A stretch of DNA of 64,000 bases. Source: Dyella flagellata (GTDB lineage Bacteria > Pseudomonadota > Gammaproteobacteria > Xanthomonadales > Rhodanobacteraceae). The stretch covers positions 80,022 through 144,021 of the forward strand of contig NZ_BSOA01000047.1 of assembly GCF_030160275.1 (NCBI RefSeq). Direction: 5' to 3'. Positions 56,494 through 64,000 of the stretch are shown here, in pieces. The position numbers were made by a program, and so were the translations under genes. Under the pieces are notes generated by a model. The model did not search any database, was not told the origin of the DNA, and was given only the letters and a program-made list of their open reading frames with translations. Within the stretch, counting starts at the first letter, position 1. Every line of letters begins with the position of its first letter.

Positions 56494-56787
56494 GAAAACA
56501 TCCTTCAGAGTGCACCGATATCCGATAAAACCGGAGATCAATTCTAGATTGTGAGCCGGTGGAAAGACCGGCCTGCGATGCGCAGACCGTCGATCATATC
56601 AGCCTTTTCCAGCTTTTGCGAATATTGATGCGACAAAGTAGTCGTTACCCTCCCCAGCTTTCGCGAGAAAGGCCAGGGACGGGCTTTCGGCAGGTGCCCG
56701 TTACAGACACCGCCCGGTTTCTTTTGGTGGAGAGCAACCTCCACCCCGAGCCACCCTCCGAAGAGCGCGGCCGGCTATTGCACTGGC
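56494..56787 (-). promoter_or_regulatory. 294-base rpsN-rpsH spacer with a possible internal promoter
   Basis: In most relatives rpsN and rpsH are only a few bases apart. On the minus strand TATGAT (56595-56600) preceded at 18 bases by TTCGCA resembles a sigma-70 promoter upstream of rpsH. A weak 66-codon frame (56544-56744, minus) lacks a ribosome binding site and is not called. Confidence 0.35.
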
Positions 56788-57093
56788 TTACCAGCTCGCC
56801 TTGCGCAGGCCCGGAACGTCGCCGCGCATGGTGGCTTCGCGCAGCTTGTTACGGCCCAGGCCGAACTTGCGGTACACGCCACGCGGACGGCCTGACAGTT
56901 CGCAGCGGTTGCGCAGACGGCTGGCGCTGGAATCGCGCGGCAGCTTCTGCAGCTTGGCGTTCGCGTCCATCTTTTCCTCGTACGAGGATTTCGGATTGGC
57001 CACGATAGCCTTCAGCTCGGCGCGCTTGGTGGCGTACTTCTTGATAAGTTTGGACCGCTTGATATCGCGGTTAACCATCGATGTCTTTGCCAT
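56788..57093 (-). CDS. rpsN: 30S ribosomal protein S14, zinc-free long form
   Basis: S14 (101 residues from ATG 57093, [21 protein letters not shown]). It is the long form without the CxxC zinc knuckle of the short C+ paralogue. The end [26 protein letters not shown] is diagnostic. Confidence 0.97.
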   Translation of the reverse strand: MAKTSMVNRDIKRSKLIKKYATKRAELKAIVANPKSSYEEKMDANAKLQKLPRDSSASRLRNRCELSGRPRGVYRKFGLGRNKLREATMRGDVPGLRKASW

Positions 57094-57111
57094 GTTTCGG
57101 TTCTCTTTTTT

Positions 57112-57136
57112 GAAGAGTCCGGCCATGGATGGCCGG
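57112..57136. repeat. GGCCATGGATGGCC palindromic repeat, rpsN-rplE spacer
   Basis: GAAGAGT followed by CCGGCCAT-GG-ATGGCCGG, the same unit as at 55455-55554 and 49823-49840. It is followed at 57145-57166 by CGATCACGGACGATCG and ATCAAT, also found beside the 49823 copy, so the two words travel together. Confidence 0.74.
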
Positions 57137-57162
57137 TCTTTCTTCGATCACGGACGATCGTA

Positions 57163-57702
57163 TCAATTACGAAACGGGAAGCTGAAAGCTTCCAGCAGCG
57201 CCTTGGCTTCCTCGTCGGTCTTGGCCGTGGTGGTGATGGAGATATCCATACCGCGCATGGCGTCGATCGCGTCGAAGTCGATTTCCGGGAAGATGATCTG
57301 TTCCTTGATGCCGAAGTTGTAGTTGCCACGGCCATCGAAGGCGCGACCCGAAACGCCGCGGAAGTCGCGGACGCGGGGCAGCGAGATATTGATCAGGCGA
57401 TCCAGGAATTCCCACATGGTGGCGCGGCGCAGCGTGACCTTGCAGCCGATCGGCCAGCCGTCGCGGATCTTGAACGAGGCCACGGATACGCGCGCCTTGG
57501 TCGTGATCGGCTTCTGGCCGGCAATCTTGGCCATGTCCGCCACGGCGTTCTCGAGCACTTTCTTGTTGCCCGCCGCTTCGCCCACGCCCATGTTCAGCGT
57601 GATCTTGGTGATGCGCGGAACCTGCATCACGTTCTGGTACCCGAAGCGCTCGGTGAGCTTCTGGATGACCTGTTCTTTGTAAAAGGTTTCAAGGCGCGTC
57701 AT
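57163..57702 (-). CDS. rplE: 50S ribosomal protein L5
   Basis: L5 (179 residues from ATG 57702, [29 protein letters not shown]) binds 5S rRNA and touches S13 and P-site tRNA. Conserved [10 protein letters not shown] and [15 protein letters not shown] segments are present. 11 bases after the rplX stop. Confidence 0.97.
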   Translation of the reverse strand: MTRLETFYKEQVIQKLTERFGYQNVMQVPRITKITLNMGVGEAAGNKKVLENAVADMAKIAGQKPITTKARVSVASFKIRDGWPIGCKVTLRRATMWEFLDRLINISLPRVRDFRGVSGRAFDGRGNYNFGIKEQIIFPEIDFDAIDAMRGMDISITTTAKTDEEAKALLEAFSFPFRN

Positions 57703-57713
57703 GTTCGTGTTCC

Positions 57714-58028
57714 TCACGCGTCCACGACCTCGCCGGACGAACGGTACACGCGGACCTTGCGCCCATCAGCGAGCGTTTTGGCACCGACGCGTTCACCCTT
57801 GTTCGTGGCGGGGTTGAACAGCTGCACGTTGGAGATATGGATCGAGGCCTCACGCTCCACGATGCCGCCGGCCTGATTGGCCTGCGGATTGGGTTTGGTG
57901 TGGCGCTTGACCAGGTTGACGTTGGAGACGAACACGCGATCGCCTTCAACGCGCAGCACGTCGCCGCGCTGACCTTTGTTTTTGCCGGTGATCACGATGA
58001 CCTGATCACCCTTGCGGATACGGTTCAT
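57714..58028 (-). CDS. rplX: 50S ribosomal protein L24
   Basis: L24 (104 residues) is an assembly initiator of the 50S subunit. The KOW motif lies at the N terminus ([22 protein letters not shown]). Standard place between rplN and rplE. Confidence 0.97.
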   Translation of the reverse strand: MNRIRKGDQVIVITGKNKGQRGDVLRVEGDRVFVSNVNLVKRHTKPNPQANQAGGIVEREASIHISNVQLFNPATNKGERVGAKTLADGRKVRVYRSSGEVVDA

Positions 58029-58042
58029 GGTTCTTCTCCGCC

Positions 58043-58411
58043 TCAGAGCACTTCGGGTGCGAGCGAGACGATCTTCATGAACTTCTCGCCGCGCAGCTCA
58101 CGAGTCACGGGCCCGAAGATACGGGTGCCGATCGGCTCGAGCTTGTTGTTGAGGAGCACGGCCGCGTTACCGTCGAAACGGATCAGCGAACCGTCGGCGC
58201 GGCGCACACCCTTGGCGGTACGAACCACCACGGCGTTGTAGACCTCGCCCTTCTTCACCTTGCCACGCGGGATGGCATCCTTCACGGTGACCTTGATCAC
58301 GTCACCGATCGCGGCGTAACGGCGCTTGGAGCCGCCGAGCACCTTGATGCACATCAGTTCCTTGGCGCCGCTGTTGTCGGCAGCGGAAAGCGTGCTTTGC
58401 ATCTGGATCAT
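58043..58411 (-). CDS. rplN: 50S ribosomal protein L14
   Basis: L14 (122 residues): [28 protein letters not shown] and [24 protein letters not shown] are diagnostic. It contributes to intersubunit bridges. First gene of the classical spc set, 15 bases after rpsQ. Confidence 0.98.
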   Translation of the reverse strand: MIQMQSTLSAADNSGAKELMCIKVLGGSKRRYAAIGDVIKVTVKDAIPRGKVKKGEVYNAVVVRTAKGVRRADGSLIRFDGNAAVLLNNKLEPIGTRIFGPVTRELRGEKFMKIVSLAPEVL

Positions 58412-58426
58412 GGCTGCACCCTCCCC

Positions 58427-58687
58427 TTACGCTTCGGCGCGCGTGACGATTTCGACCACGCGGTGATGTTTGGTTTTGGAAAGCGGACGGCACTCCGCGA
58501 TGCGCACCACGTCGCCCTCGTTCGCGCCCAGATCATCCTGCGCGTGGAGCTTGGTGGAACGGCGCACGATCTTGCCCAGCAGCGGATGCTGCACCTGGCG
58601 CTCGATCAGTACGGTGACCGTCTTTTCCATCTTGTTGCTGATGACACGGCCCTCGAGGGTACGTGCCTGCTTTTGGTTGTCGCTCAT
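58427..58687 (-). CDS. rpsQ: 30S ribosomal protein S17
   Basis: S17 (86 residues), an OB-fold primary 16S rRNA binder. Conserved segments [18 protein letters not shown] and [19 protein letters not shown]. Last gene of the classical S10 operon, 12 bases after rpmC. Confidence 0.97.
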   Translation of the reverse strand: MSDNQKQARTLEGRVISNKMEKTVTVLIERQVQHPLLGKIVRRSTKLHAQDDLGANEGDVVRIAECRPLSKTKHHRVVEIVTRAEA

Positions 58688-58699
58688 GTCGGCCGCCTC

Positions 58700-58885
58700 T
58701 TACTTCTTGCCGCCGAGCACGAACTTCGTGCGGGCGATATCGCGCCGAACGCGGCGCAGTTGGTGCGGCTGGCTGAGCTGCCCGGTGCCCTTTTGCATGC
58801 GCAGGTTGAACTGCTCCTTGCGCAGGTCCAGCAGGTGCTGCTTCAGCTCTTCGGCCGACTTGGTTGTTAGGTCTTTGATGGCCAT
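58700..58885 (-). CDS. rpmC: 50S ribosomal protein L29
   Basis: L29 (61 residues from ATG 58885, [21 protein letters not shown]). Two long helices near the tunnel exit, with [24 protein letters not shown]. The start shares one base with the rplP stop, so they are coupled. The longer frame to 59143 is only an alternative reading of rplP. Confidence 0.96.
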   Translation of the reverse strand: MAIKDLTTKSAEELKQHLLDLRKEQFNLRMQKGTGQLSQPHQLRRVRRDIARTKFVLGGKK

Positions 58886-59298
58886 CACATCACCGCTCTG
58901 GTCACAAACTGGGTCTGCACCGACAACTTGGCAGCGGCCAGGCGGAACGCCTCGCGCGCGGTTGCCTCGTCGACACCCTCGATTTCGTAAAGCATGCGGC
59001 CCGGCTGGATCGGTGCGACCCAGAACTCCACGCCACCCTTGCCGGCGCCCATACGGACTTCGATCGGCTTCTTGGTGATCGGCTTGTCGGGGAACACGCG
59101 GATCCACAGCTTGCCGCCACGCTTCACGAAACGCGTGATGCAACGACGAGCCGCTTCGATCTGGCGTGCGGTCAACGCACCGTGCGTGGTGGCCTTGAGC
59201 CCGTACTCGCCAAAGCTGACGAGGTTGGCGCTGAAAGCCAGGCCGTCATTGCGGCCCTTGAACTGCTTGCGGTATTTGGTTCGCTTGGGTTGCAACAT
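58885..59298 (-). CDS. rplP: 50S ribosomal protein L16
   Basis: L16 (137 residues), [36 protein letters not shown], near the A-site tRNA and peptidyl transferase centre. The [28 protein letters not shown] segment is conserved. Order rpsC-rplP-rpmC is standard. Confidence 0.98.
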   Translation of the reverse strand: MLQPKRTKYRKQFKGRNDGLAFSANLVSFGEYGLKATTHGALTARQIEAARRCITRFVKRGGKLWIRVFPDKPITKKPIEVRMGAGKGGVEFWVAPIQPGRMLYEIEGVDEATAREAFRLAAAKLSVQTQFVTRAVM

Positions 59299-59309
59299 GG
59301 CAACTCTCC

Positions 59310-60074
59310 TTACTTCGCCGTCCGCTCGCGACGGCCTTCACCGCCCTCGCGATCGCGACGCCCTTCACGACGCCCCTCGCCACCCTCGCGCTCACGACGC
59401 GGCTGTGCGGCCTGCTCTTCCTTCGGCTCCTGTCCGATCTGCGCCAGGTCGAAGATTTCGCCCTTGTAGATCCAGACCTTGATGCCGATGATGCCGTAGG
59501 TGGTCTTCGCCTCGGCGGTGCCGTAGTCGATGTCAGCGCGCAGCGTATGCAGCGGCACGCGACCTTCGCGGCTCCACTCGGAGCGGGCGATCTCGGCGCC
59601 GTTCAGACGGCCGGACACGTTGATCTTGATGCCCAGCGCGCCCAGGCGCATCGCATTGCCCACCGAGCGCTTCATCGCGCGACGGAACATGATGCGACGC
59701 TCAAGCTGCTGTGCGATCGACTCGGCCACCAGCTGGGCGTCGAGTTCGGGCTTGCGCACTTCGTTGACGTTGATGTGCGCCGGAACGCCCATCATCTGAC
59801 TGACTTCCTTGCGCAGCTTCTCGATGTCCTCACCCTTCTTGCCGATCACCACGCCCGGGCGGGCGGTGTGGATCGTCACGCGGGCGGTCTTGGCCGGACG
59901 CTCGATCTGGATCTTCGAGATACCGGCGGCTGCTAGCTTCTTGCGCAGCATCTCGCGGACCTTGAGGTCGGCAGCGAGGTACTGGGCGTATTCGCCCTTA
60001 TTGGCGTACCACTTCGAGTTCCAGTCCTTGGCAATACCGAGGCGGATACCGGTGGGATGAACTTTATGACCCAT
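59310..60074 (-). CDS. rpsC: 30S ribosomal protein S3 with repetitive charged tail
   Basis: S3 (254 residues; E. coli 233) forms part of the mRNA entry helicase. The KH domain ([21 protein letters not shown]) and the C-terminal domain are normal to about residue 215. A tail of roughly 35 residues follows, made of Arg, Glu and Gly, in which REGGEGRRE occurs twice. The extra tail is probably disordered and RNA- or self-interacting. Confidence 0.96.
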   Translation of the reverse strand: MGHKVHPTGIRLGIAKDWNSKWYANKGEYAQYLAADLKVREMLRKKLAAAGISKIQIERPAKTARVTIHTARPGVVIGKKGEDIEKLRKEVSQMMGVPAHINVNEVRKPELDAQLVAESIAQQLERRIMFRRAMKRSVGNAMRLGALGIKINVSGRLNGAEIARSEWSREGRVPLHTLRADIDYGTAEAKTTYGIIGIKVWIYKGEIFDLAQIGQEPKEEQAAQPRREREGGEGRREGRRDREGGEGRRERTAK

Positions 60075-60088
60075 CGTCTTCAGTCCTC

Positions 60089-60424
60089 TTAGTTACCAAC
60101 GACCACGGTGATGTGGCTGGTGCGCTTCAGGATGCGCGAACCGCGGCCCTTGGCGCGGGCATACATACGCTTCATCGCCGGACCCTCGTCCACGAAGATG
60201 CGCGAAACCTTCAGCTCGTCGACATCGGCGCCGAGATTGTTTTCGGCGTTGGCGACGGCCGACAGCAGCACCTTGCGAACAATGTGCGCGGCCTTCTTGT
60301 TGGTGAACTGGAGCACGTCGCTGGCTCGGCCCACGGGCATACCGCGGACCAGGTCAGCTACCAGGCGTGCCTTTTGCGCTGAAATGCGAGCGCTGCGCAG
60401 GATCGCTTTGGCTTCAGTGCTCAT
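60089..60424 (-). CDS. rplV: 50S ribosomal protein L22
   Basis: L22 (111 residues from ATG 60424, [28 protein letters not shown]). Its beta hairpin ([22 protein letters not shown]) lines the exit tunnel at the macrolide constriction. The frame extends to 60451, but the shorter start is the family start. Confidence 0.97.
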   Translation of the reverse strand: MSTEAKAILRSARISAQKARLVADLVRGMPVGRASDVLQFTNKKAAHIVRKVLLSAVANAENNLGADVDELKVSRIFVDEGPAMKRMYARAKGRGSRILKRTSHITVVVGN

Positions 60425-60425
60425 C

Positions 60426-60698
60426 TCACTTGCCCTTCTTATCGCCGCCATGGCCCTTGAAAGTACGCGTGACCGCGAACTCGCCGAGCTTGTGCCCGAC
60501 CATGTTCTCGTTCACCAGTACCGGCACGTGCTGGCGACCGTTGTGGATGGCGATGGTCAATCCCACCATTTCCGGCAGGATCATGGAGCGGCGCGACCAG
60601 GTCTTGATCGGACGCTTGGAGTTGGTGGAAACCGCAGCTTCCACCTTCTTCACGAGGTGAAGGTCAACGAACGGACCTTTCTTCAATGAACGCGGCAT
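60426..60698 (-). CDS. rpsS: 30S ribosomal protein S19
   Basis: S19 (90 residues): [20 protein letters not shown] and [21 protein letters not shown]. It pairs with S13 in the 30S head. It is one base from the rplV start, implying coupling. Confidence 0.98.
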   Translation of the reverse strand: MPRSLKKGPFVDLHLVKKVEAAVSTNSKRPIKTWSRRSMILPEMVGLTIAIHNGRQHVPVLVNENMVGHKLGEFAVTRTFKGHGGDKKGK

Positions 60699-60711
60699 GA
60701 CGGTTTCCTAG

Positions 60712-61533
60712 TTACTTGCGACGACGCACGATGAACTGCTGCGTGCGCTTGTTGTTACGGGTCTTGTAGCCCTTGGTCGGCGTGCCCCACGGGCTGACCG
60801 GATGACGGCCACCGGAGGTACGGCCTTCACCACCGCCATGCGGGTGATCGACCGGGTTCATCACCACGCCGCGGACGGTCGGGCGGATGCCCTTCCAACG
60901 GGTGGCGCCAGCCTTGCCCAGCTTGCGCAGGCTGTGCTCGGAATTGCCCACTTCACCAATGGTGGCGCGGCAATCGACCGGCACTTTGCGCATTTCGCCG
61001 GAGCGAAGACGCAGGGTGGCGTAACCGGACTCGCGTGCGATCAGCTGCACCGAGGCACCGGCCGAACGCGCGATCTGCGCACCCTTGCCGGGCTTCATTT
61101 CCACGCAATGCACGGTCGAACCAACCGGGATATTGCGCAGCGGCAGGCTGTTGCCAACCTTGATCGGCGCGTCGTGACCGGAGACCAGGCGATCGCCCAC
61201 CGCCACGCCAGCCGGCGCGATGATGTAACGGCGCTCGCCGTCGGCGTAGCACAGCAACGCGATGTGCGCGGTGCGGTTCGGATCGTATTCCAGGCGCTCG
61301 ACCTTGGCGGCAATGCCTTCCTTGTCGCGCTTGAAGTCGATGATGCGGTATGCCTGCTTGTGACCGCCGCCGCGATGACGAGTGGTGATGCGACCAAAAT
61401 GGTTGCGACCGCCCGTCTTGTTCTGACTCTCGGTCAGCGGTGCGTACGGCGCACCCTTATGCAGCCCCTCGGTGCGGACGCTAACGGCGTCGCGACGACC
61501 CGGCGAGGTTGGCTTGTGATTGATTAGTGCCAT
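60712..61533 (-). CDS. rplB: 50S ribosomal protein L2
   Basis: L2 (273 residues) supports peptidyl transferase activity and subunit joining. The conserved histidine important for activity lies in [16 protein letters not shown]-terminal OB-fold and SH3-like domains are intact. Confidence 0.98.
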   Translation of the reverse strand: MALINHKPTSPGRRDAVSVRTEGLHKGAPYAPLTESQNKTGGRNHFGRITTRHRGGGHKQAYRIIDFKRDKEGIAAKVERLEYDPNRTAHIALLCYADGERRYIIAPAGVAVGDRLVSGHDAPIKVGNSLPLRNIPVGSTVHCVEMKPGKGAQIARSAGASVQLIARESGYATLRLRSGEMRKVPVDCRATIGEVGNSEHSLRKLGKAGATRWKGIRPTVRGVVMNPVDHPHGGGEGRTSGGRHPVSPWGTPTKGYKTRNNKRTQQFIVRRRK

Positions 61534-61550
61534 CTGTCAGAACTCCTGGC

Positions 61551-61844
61551 TCAGGCCTTGGCCGCCACGTCGATCGTCTGGCCTGCGGCAAGACGAACGT
61601 ACGCCTTGCGCTTACCCTGACGGCTGCCCGCGCGGAAACGGAAGGACTTGACCTTGCCCTTGGCATTGACGAGATTCACCTGTTCGACCTTGACGTCGAA
61701 CATCTTCTCGACCGCTGCACGGACGTCGGCCTTGGTCGCCTCGGGGGCAACCACGAATACGTACTGGTTGTGTTCGGCCAGACGGGCCGCTTTTTCGGAA
61801 ATATGCGGCGCGCGCAGCGTATTGAGAATGCGTTCGTTGCTCAT
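61551..61844 (-). CDS. rplW: 50S ribosomal protein L23
   Basis: L23 (97 residues from ATG 61844) is the docking site for trigger factor and SRP at the exit tunnel. ATG overlaps the rplD stop (ATGA); a GTG at 61853 lies inside rplD. Segments [17 protein letters not shown] and the Lys/Arg-rich loop [13 protein letters not shown] are typical. Confidence 0.97.
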   Translation of the reverse strand: MSNERILNTLRAPHISEKAARLAEHNQYVFVVAPEATKADVRAAVEKMFDVKVEQVNLVNAKGKVKSFRFRAGSRQGKRKAYVRLAAGQTIDVAAKA

Positions 61845-62443
61845 GCCAGCCACTCCTCGACTTTCTTGACCGCTTCGACGGTCATCACCACATAGTCGGA
61901 ACCGACCAGGCTGACCGGGTTCAGCGCGAGCACATCCACTACATGCAGGTAGGGGATATTGCGCGAGGCCAGGTACAGCGCTTCGTTCGCATCTTCCGAC
62001 ACCAGCAGCACACGACCGGACACTTCGAGTTCGGCCAGCTTGGCGACCATCGCCTTGGTCTTCGGCGCGTCGATGCCGAAGCCCTCGACCACCTTCAGGC
62101 GACCCTGACGGTTCAGCTCCGACAGGATCGAACGGATGGCCACGCGATACGACTTGCGGTTGACCTTCTGCTCGTAGCTGCGGGGCTTGGCCGCGAACGT
62201 GACACCACCACCCACGAAGATCGGAGCGCGGTAATCGCCGTGACGGGCGCCACCGCCCTTCTGCTTCTTGAACTTCTTGGTGGTACCGGACACGTCGCTG
62301 CGCGAAAGCTGCGACTGCGTACCGGCGCGACCACCTGCCTGATAGGCCACCACGACCTGGTGGACCAGGGCCTGCTTGAACTCACCGCCGAACACTTCGT
62401 CCGACACGTTGAGCGGCTTGGCGCCAATTACATTCAGTTCCAT
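61841..62443 (-). CDS. rplD: 50S ribosomal protein L4
   Basis: L4 (200 residues from ATG 62443, [22 protein letters not shown]). The long loop reaching into the exit tunnel is present ([25 protein letters not shown]). In E. coli L4 represses the S10 operon by acting on its leader, and a long leader exists here upstream of rpsJ. Confidence 0.97.
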   Translation of the reverse strand: MELNVIGAKPLNVSDEVFGGEFKQALVHQVVVAYQAGGRAGTQSQLSRSDVSGTTKKFKKQKGGGARHGDYRAPIFVGGGVTFAAKPRSYEQKVNRKSYRVAIRSILSELNRQGRLKVVEGFGIDAPKTKAMVAKLAELEVSGRVLLVSEDANEALYLASRNIPYLHVVDVLALNPVSLVGSDYVVMTVEAVKKVEEWLA

Positions 62444-62454
62444 GCCGTCTCTCC

Positions 62455-63096
62455 TCAACCCTTGGTGGTCGGACGGATGACGACGTCGCCACCGGTAGCA
62501 CCCGGCACCGCGCCCTTCACCGCAATCAGGTGACGCTCGCCGTCGACCTTGACCACTTCCAGACCTTGCACGGTACGGTTCACCGCACCCATGTGGCCCG
62601 ACATTTTCTTGCCCGGGAACACGCGACCCGGCGTCTGACGCTGGCCGATAGAACCCGGCGAGCGATGCGACAGCGAGTTACCGTGGGTGGCGTCACCCAT
62701 GGTGAAGCCATGGCGCTTGATCGTGCCCTGGAAACCCTTACCCTTGCTGACGCCCGCCACGTCGACGATCTGGCCGACCTGGAACACTTCGTCAGCCTTG
62801 ATTTCGGCGCCCACGGCATACTTGCCGGCGTCAGCCGTGTTCAGGCGGAATTCCCACAGACCACGACCCGGCTCAACCTTAGCCTTGGCGTAGTGACCCT
62901 TCTCCGGGTTGGTCAACAGGCTGGCGCGCTTGACGCCTGCGGTGACCTGCACCGCGCTGTAACCATCGTTATCTTCCGTCTTCACCTGCGTTACGCGATT
63001 CGGGGTCGCTTCAATCAGCGTCACCGGAATCGAGCGTCCGTCTTCGGTGAAGAGTCGGCTCATGCCGCATTTGCGGCCAACCAGTCCGATACTCAT
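62455..63096 (-). CDS. rplC: 50S ribosomal protein L3
   Basis: L3 (213 residues from ATG 63096, [29 protein letters not shown]). Conserved loop [27 protein letters not shown] near the peptidyl transferase centre, including the Gln that is methylated in E. coli L3. Second gene of the S10 operon. Confidence 0.97.
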   Translation of the reverse strand: MSIGLVGRKCGMSRLFTEDGRSIPVTLIEATPNRVTQVKTEDNDGYSAVQVTAGVKRASLLTNPEKGHYAKAKVEPGRGLWEFRLNTADAGKYAVGAEIKADEVFQVGQIVDVAGVSKGKGFQGTIKRHGFTMGDATHGNSLSHRSPGSIGQRQTPGRVFPGKKMSGHMGAVNRTVQGLEVVKVDGERHLIAVKGAVPGATGGDVVIRPTTKG

Positions 63097-63116
63097 GTTC
63101 GTATCCTGTCTATCGC

Positions 63117-63428
63117 TCAACCAAGCTTGATCTGAACGTCAACGCCAGCGGCGAGATCGAGCTTCATGAGCGCGTCCACGGTCTTGTCGTTGGGATCGAC
63201 GATGTCCAGTACGCGCTTGTGCGTACGGGTTTCGTACTGATCGCGAGCGTCTTTGTCGACGTGCGGCGACACCAGAATGGTGTAGCGCTCGATCTTGGTC
63301 GGGAGCGGAATCGGACCGAGTACCGTAGCGCCGGTGCGCTTGGCCGTCTCGACGATTTCGCTGGCCGAACGGTCGATCAGACGATGATCGTACGCCTTGA
63401 GCCGAATGCGAATCTTTTGGTTCGCCAT
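63117..63428 (-). CDS. rpsJ: 30S ribosomal protein S10
   Basis: S10 (103 residues), [34 protein letters not shown]. It is a 30S head protein and, as NusE, part of the antitermination complex. First gene of the operon; its leader is about 325 bases by the promoter assigned at 63761-63789. Confidence 0.98.
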   Translation of the reverse strand: MANQKIRIRLKAYDHRLIDRSASEIVETAKRTGATVLGPIPLPTKIERYTILVSPHVDKDARDQYETRTHKRVLDIVDPNDKTVDALMKLDLAAGVDVQIKLG

Positions 63429-63754
63429 AACCGTGTCCTGTTATCTAAAGAACAAACTGTGAATCGAGATAGCTTCTCGCCACCTCGCACAACCCAATGC
63501 ATTGCAGATCCCCGGATCAGGCCCGAGGCAGGCCCTGCAAGAGCCCCTCTCACACACTTGCGTACTTGAGAGACCTCAAAACGCCAGGCAGGCCGTTTTG
63601 CGGCCTGCCCAGACATATATCGTATGCGGAAACCCTTTTGGTGACAGAGACTTAGCTCCACACCGGGACCCCGCAACATCCTTGTTAGCGAACTCGAAGC
63701 ACGTCCTGTACCTCATTTCGCGGTGAGCCATTCACTAGGGAATGGCAAATCAAC
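63429..63754 (-). promoter_or_regulatory. Long leader of the S10 operon
   Basis: The ~325-base untranslated region between the predicted start point and rpsJ is longer than the E. coli S10 leader (about 170 bases). It contains GGCAGGCC / GGCCTGCC (63587-63609) as an 8-bp stem with a 7-base loop, and a TTGAG-AGAC-CTCAA hairpin near 63566-63579. It is the natural place for L4-dependent attenuation, although I cannot match the E. coli fold by eye. Confidence 0.45.
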
Positions 63755-63760
63755 TCAGCG

Positions 63761-63789
63761 ACTATAACTTATTTACAGCCATAGGACAA
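63761..63789 (-). promoter_or_regulatory. Sigma-70 promoter of the S10 operon
   Basis: On the minus strand -35 TTGTCC (63784-63789), a 17-base spacer and -10 TATAGT (63761-63766). Five of six -10 positions and four of six -35 positions match consensus with ideal spacing. It lies just downstream of the tuf terminator, so it would drive rpsJ onward. Confidence 0.68.
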
Positions 63790-63798
63790 GCACTTTAC

Positions 63799-63828
63799 AA
63801 AAAAGCCGCCTGGGTCGCAGGCGGCTTT
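63799..63828 (-). terminator. Rho-independent terminator after tuf
   Basis: On the minus strand AAAGCCGCCTG-CGACC-CAGGCGGCTTTTTT makes a strong stem with a T-run, about 14 bases after the tuf stop. It separates the str operon end (tuf) from the S10 operon. Confidence 0.92.
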
Positions 63829-63841
63829 CGTACAGCGGACC

Positions 63842-64000
63842 TTACTTGGTGATCTTGGCGACGACGCCGGCACCCACGGTGCGGCCGCCTTCGCGGATCG
63901 CGAAACGCAGGCCTTCGGTCATCGCGATCGGCGAGATCAGCGTCACCGAGATCTTCACGTTGTCGCCCGGCATCACCATCTCCGTGCCCTCCGGCAACTT
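63842..64000 (-). CDS. tuf: Elongation factor Tu, C-terminal part (partial)
   Basis: The minus strand encodes [20 protein letters not shown] and ends [19 protein letters not shown] plus TAA, the well-known EF-Tu C terminus (domain 3). The rest lies beyond the window edge. It is followed by its own terminator, so tuf ends the upstream transcript before rpsJ. Confidence 0.97.
   Translation of the reverse strand, partial: KLPEGTEMVMPGDNVKISVTLISPIAMTEGLRFAIREGGRTVGAGVVAKITK

Noticed and set aside
56544..56744. Possible 66-residue protein between rpsN and rpsH
   Set aside because: It begins at GTG without a ribosome binding site and shows no conserved pattern; the spacer is better read as regulatory.

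Overview
The window is chromosomal DNA from a gammaproteobacterium of high G+C content. The most likely home is the Xanthomonadales, probably a Rhodanobacteraceae member such as Dyella, Rhodanobacter or Frateuria. This placement is inference: it rests on the gene order (uppS-cdsA-rseP-bamA-lpxD-fabZ-lpxA-lpxB-rnhB-dnaE, rng-yhdP-tldD-darP-pmbA, and the S10-spc-alpha ribosomal operons), a class II DAHP synthase, and several families of short palindromic repeats typical of that group. No 16S gene is present to settle it.

Layout. 1-11632 (+): envelope genes for phospholipid precursor synthesis (cdsA), site-2 proteolysis (rseP), outer-membrane protein insertion (bamA) and lipid A synthesis (lpxD, fabZ, lpxA, lpxB), then rnhB. 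This cluster is interrupted at 5.1-7.5 kb by an AT-rich accessory island. The island carries a secreted tandem B-lectin protein resembling LlpA lectin-like bacteriocins, a decayed 3' fragment of lpxD joined directly to a copy of the bamA 3' end and terminator, and a secreted orphan protein. dxr and skp, usually found in this cluster, are absent here. 12197-21685 (+): dnaE and accA, separated by a receiver protein, a hybrid kinase with two kinase modules and a Mut7-C protein, then a glyoxalase-fold protein. 21776-25432 (+): exported adenosine deaminase-like enzyme, NYN/OST-HTH protein and tilS. 25442-26737 (-): MFS transporter with an 18-bp perfect palindrome upstream. 26950-37358: xseB, a DUF4870 membrane protein, pmbA, a DUF1653 protein, darP, tldD, yhdP and rng. 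37465-42519 (+): TDG/Mug-type glycosylase and an RND pump with its adaptor. 42553-44579 (-): tri-haem and di-haem cytochromes c. 44668-47249 (+): exported amidase and a subclass B3-type metallo-beta-lactamase-fold enzyme. 47308-49181 (-): class II DAHP synthase and dsbB. 49335-63428 (-): rplQ back to rpsJ, with tuf cut by the right edge.

How it fits together. Most of the window is housekeeping: membrane and lipid A assembly, replication, fatty-acid initiation, tRNA-Ile lysidine formation and ribosome production. The ribosomal block has unusual spacers (rpoA/rplQ, rplF/rplR, rpsN/rplE) that hold copies of a short palindromic repeat, and the S10 operon has a good sigma-70 promoter with a long leader. 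The most promising novelty is the bamA-lectin-lpxD island. A candidate lectin-like bacteriocin sits beside the gene for BamA, which is the known selectivity determinant of LlpA killing in Pseudomonas, and the locus carries a clear recombination scar.
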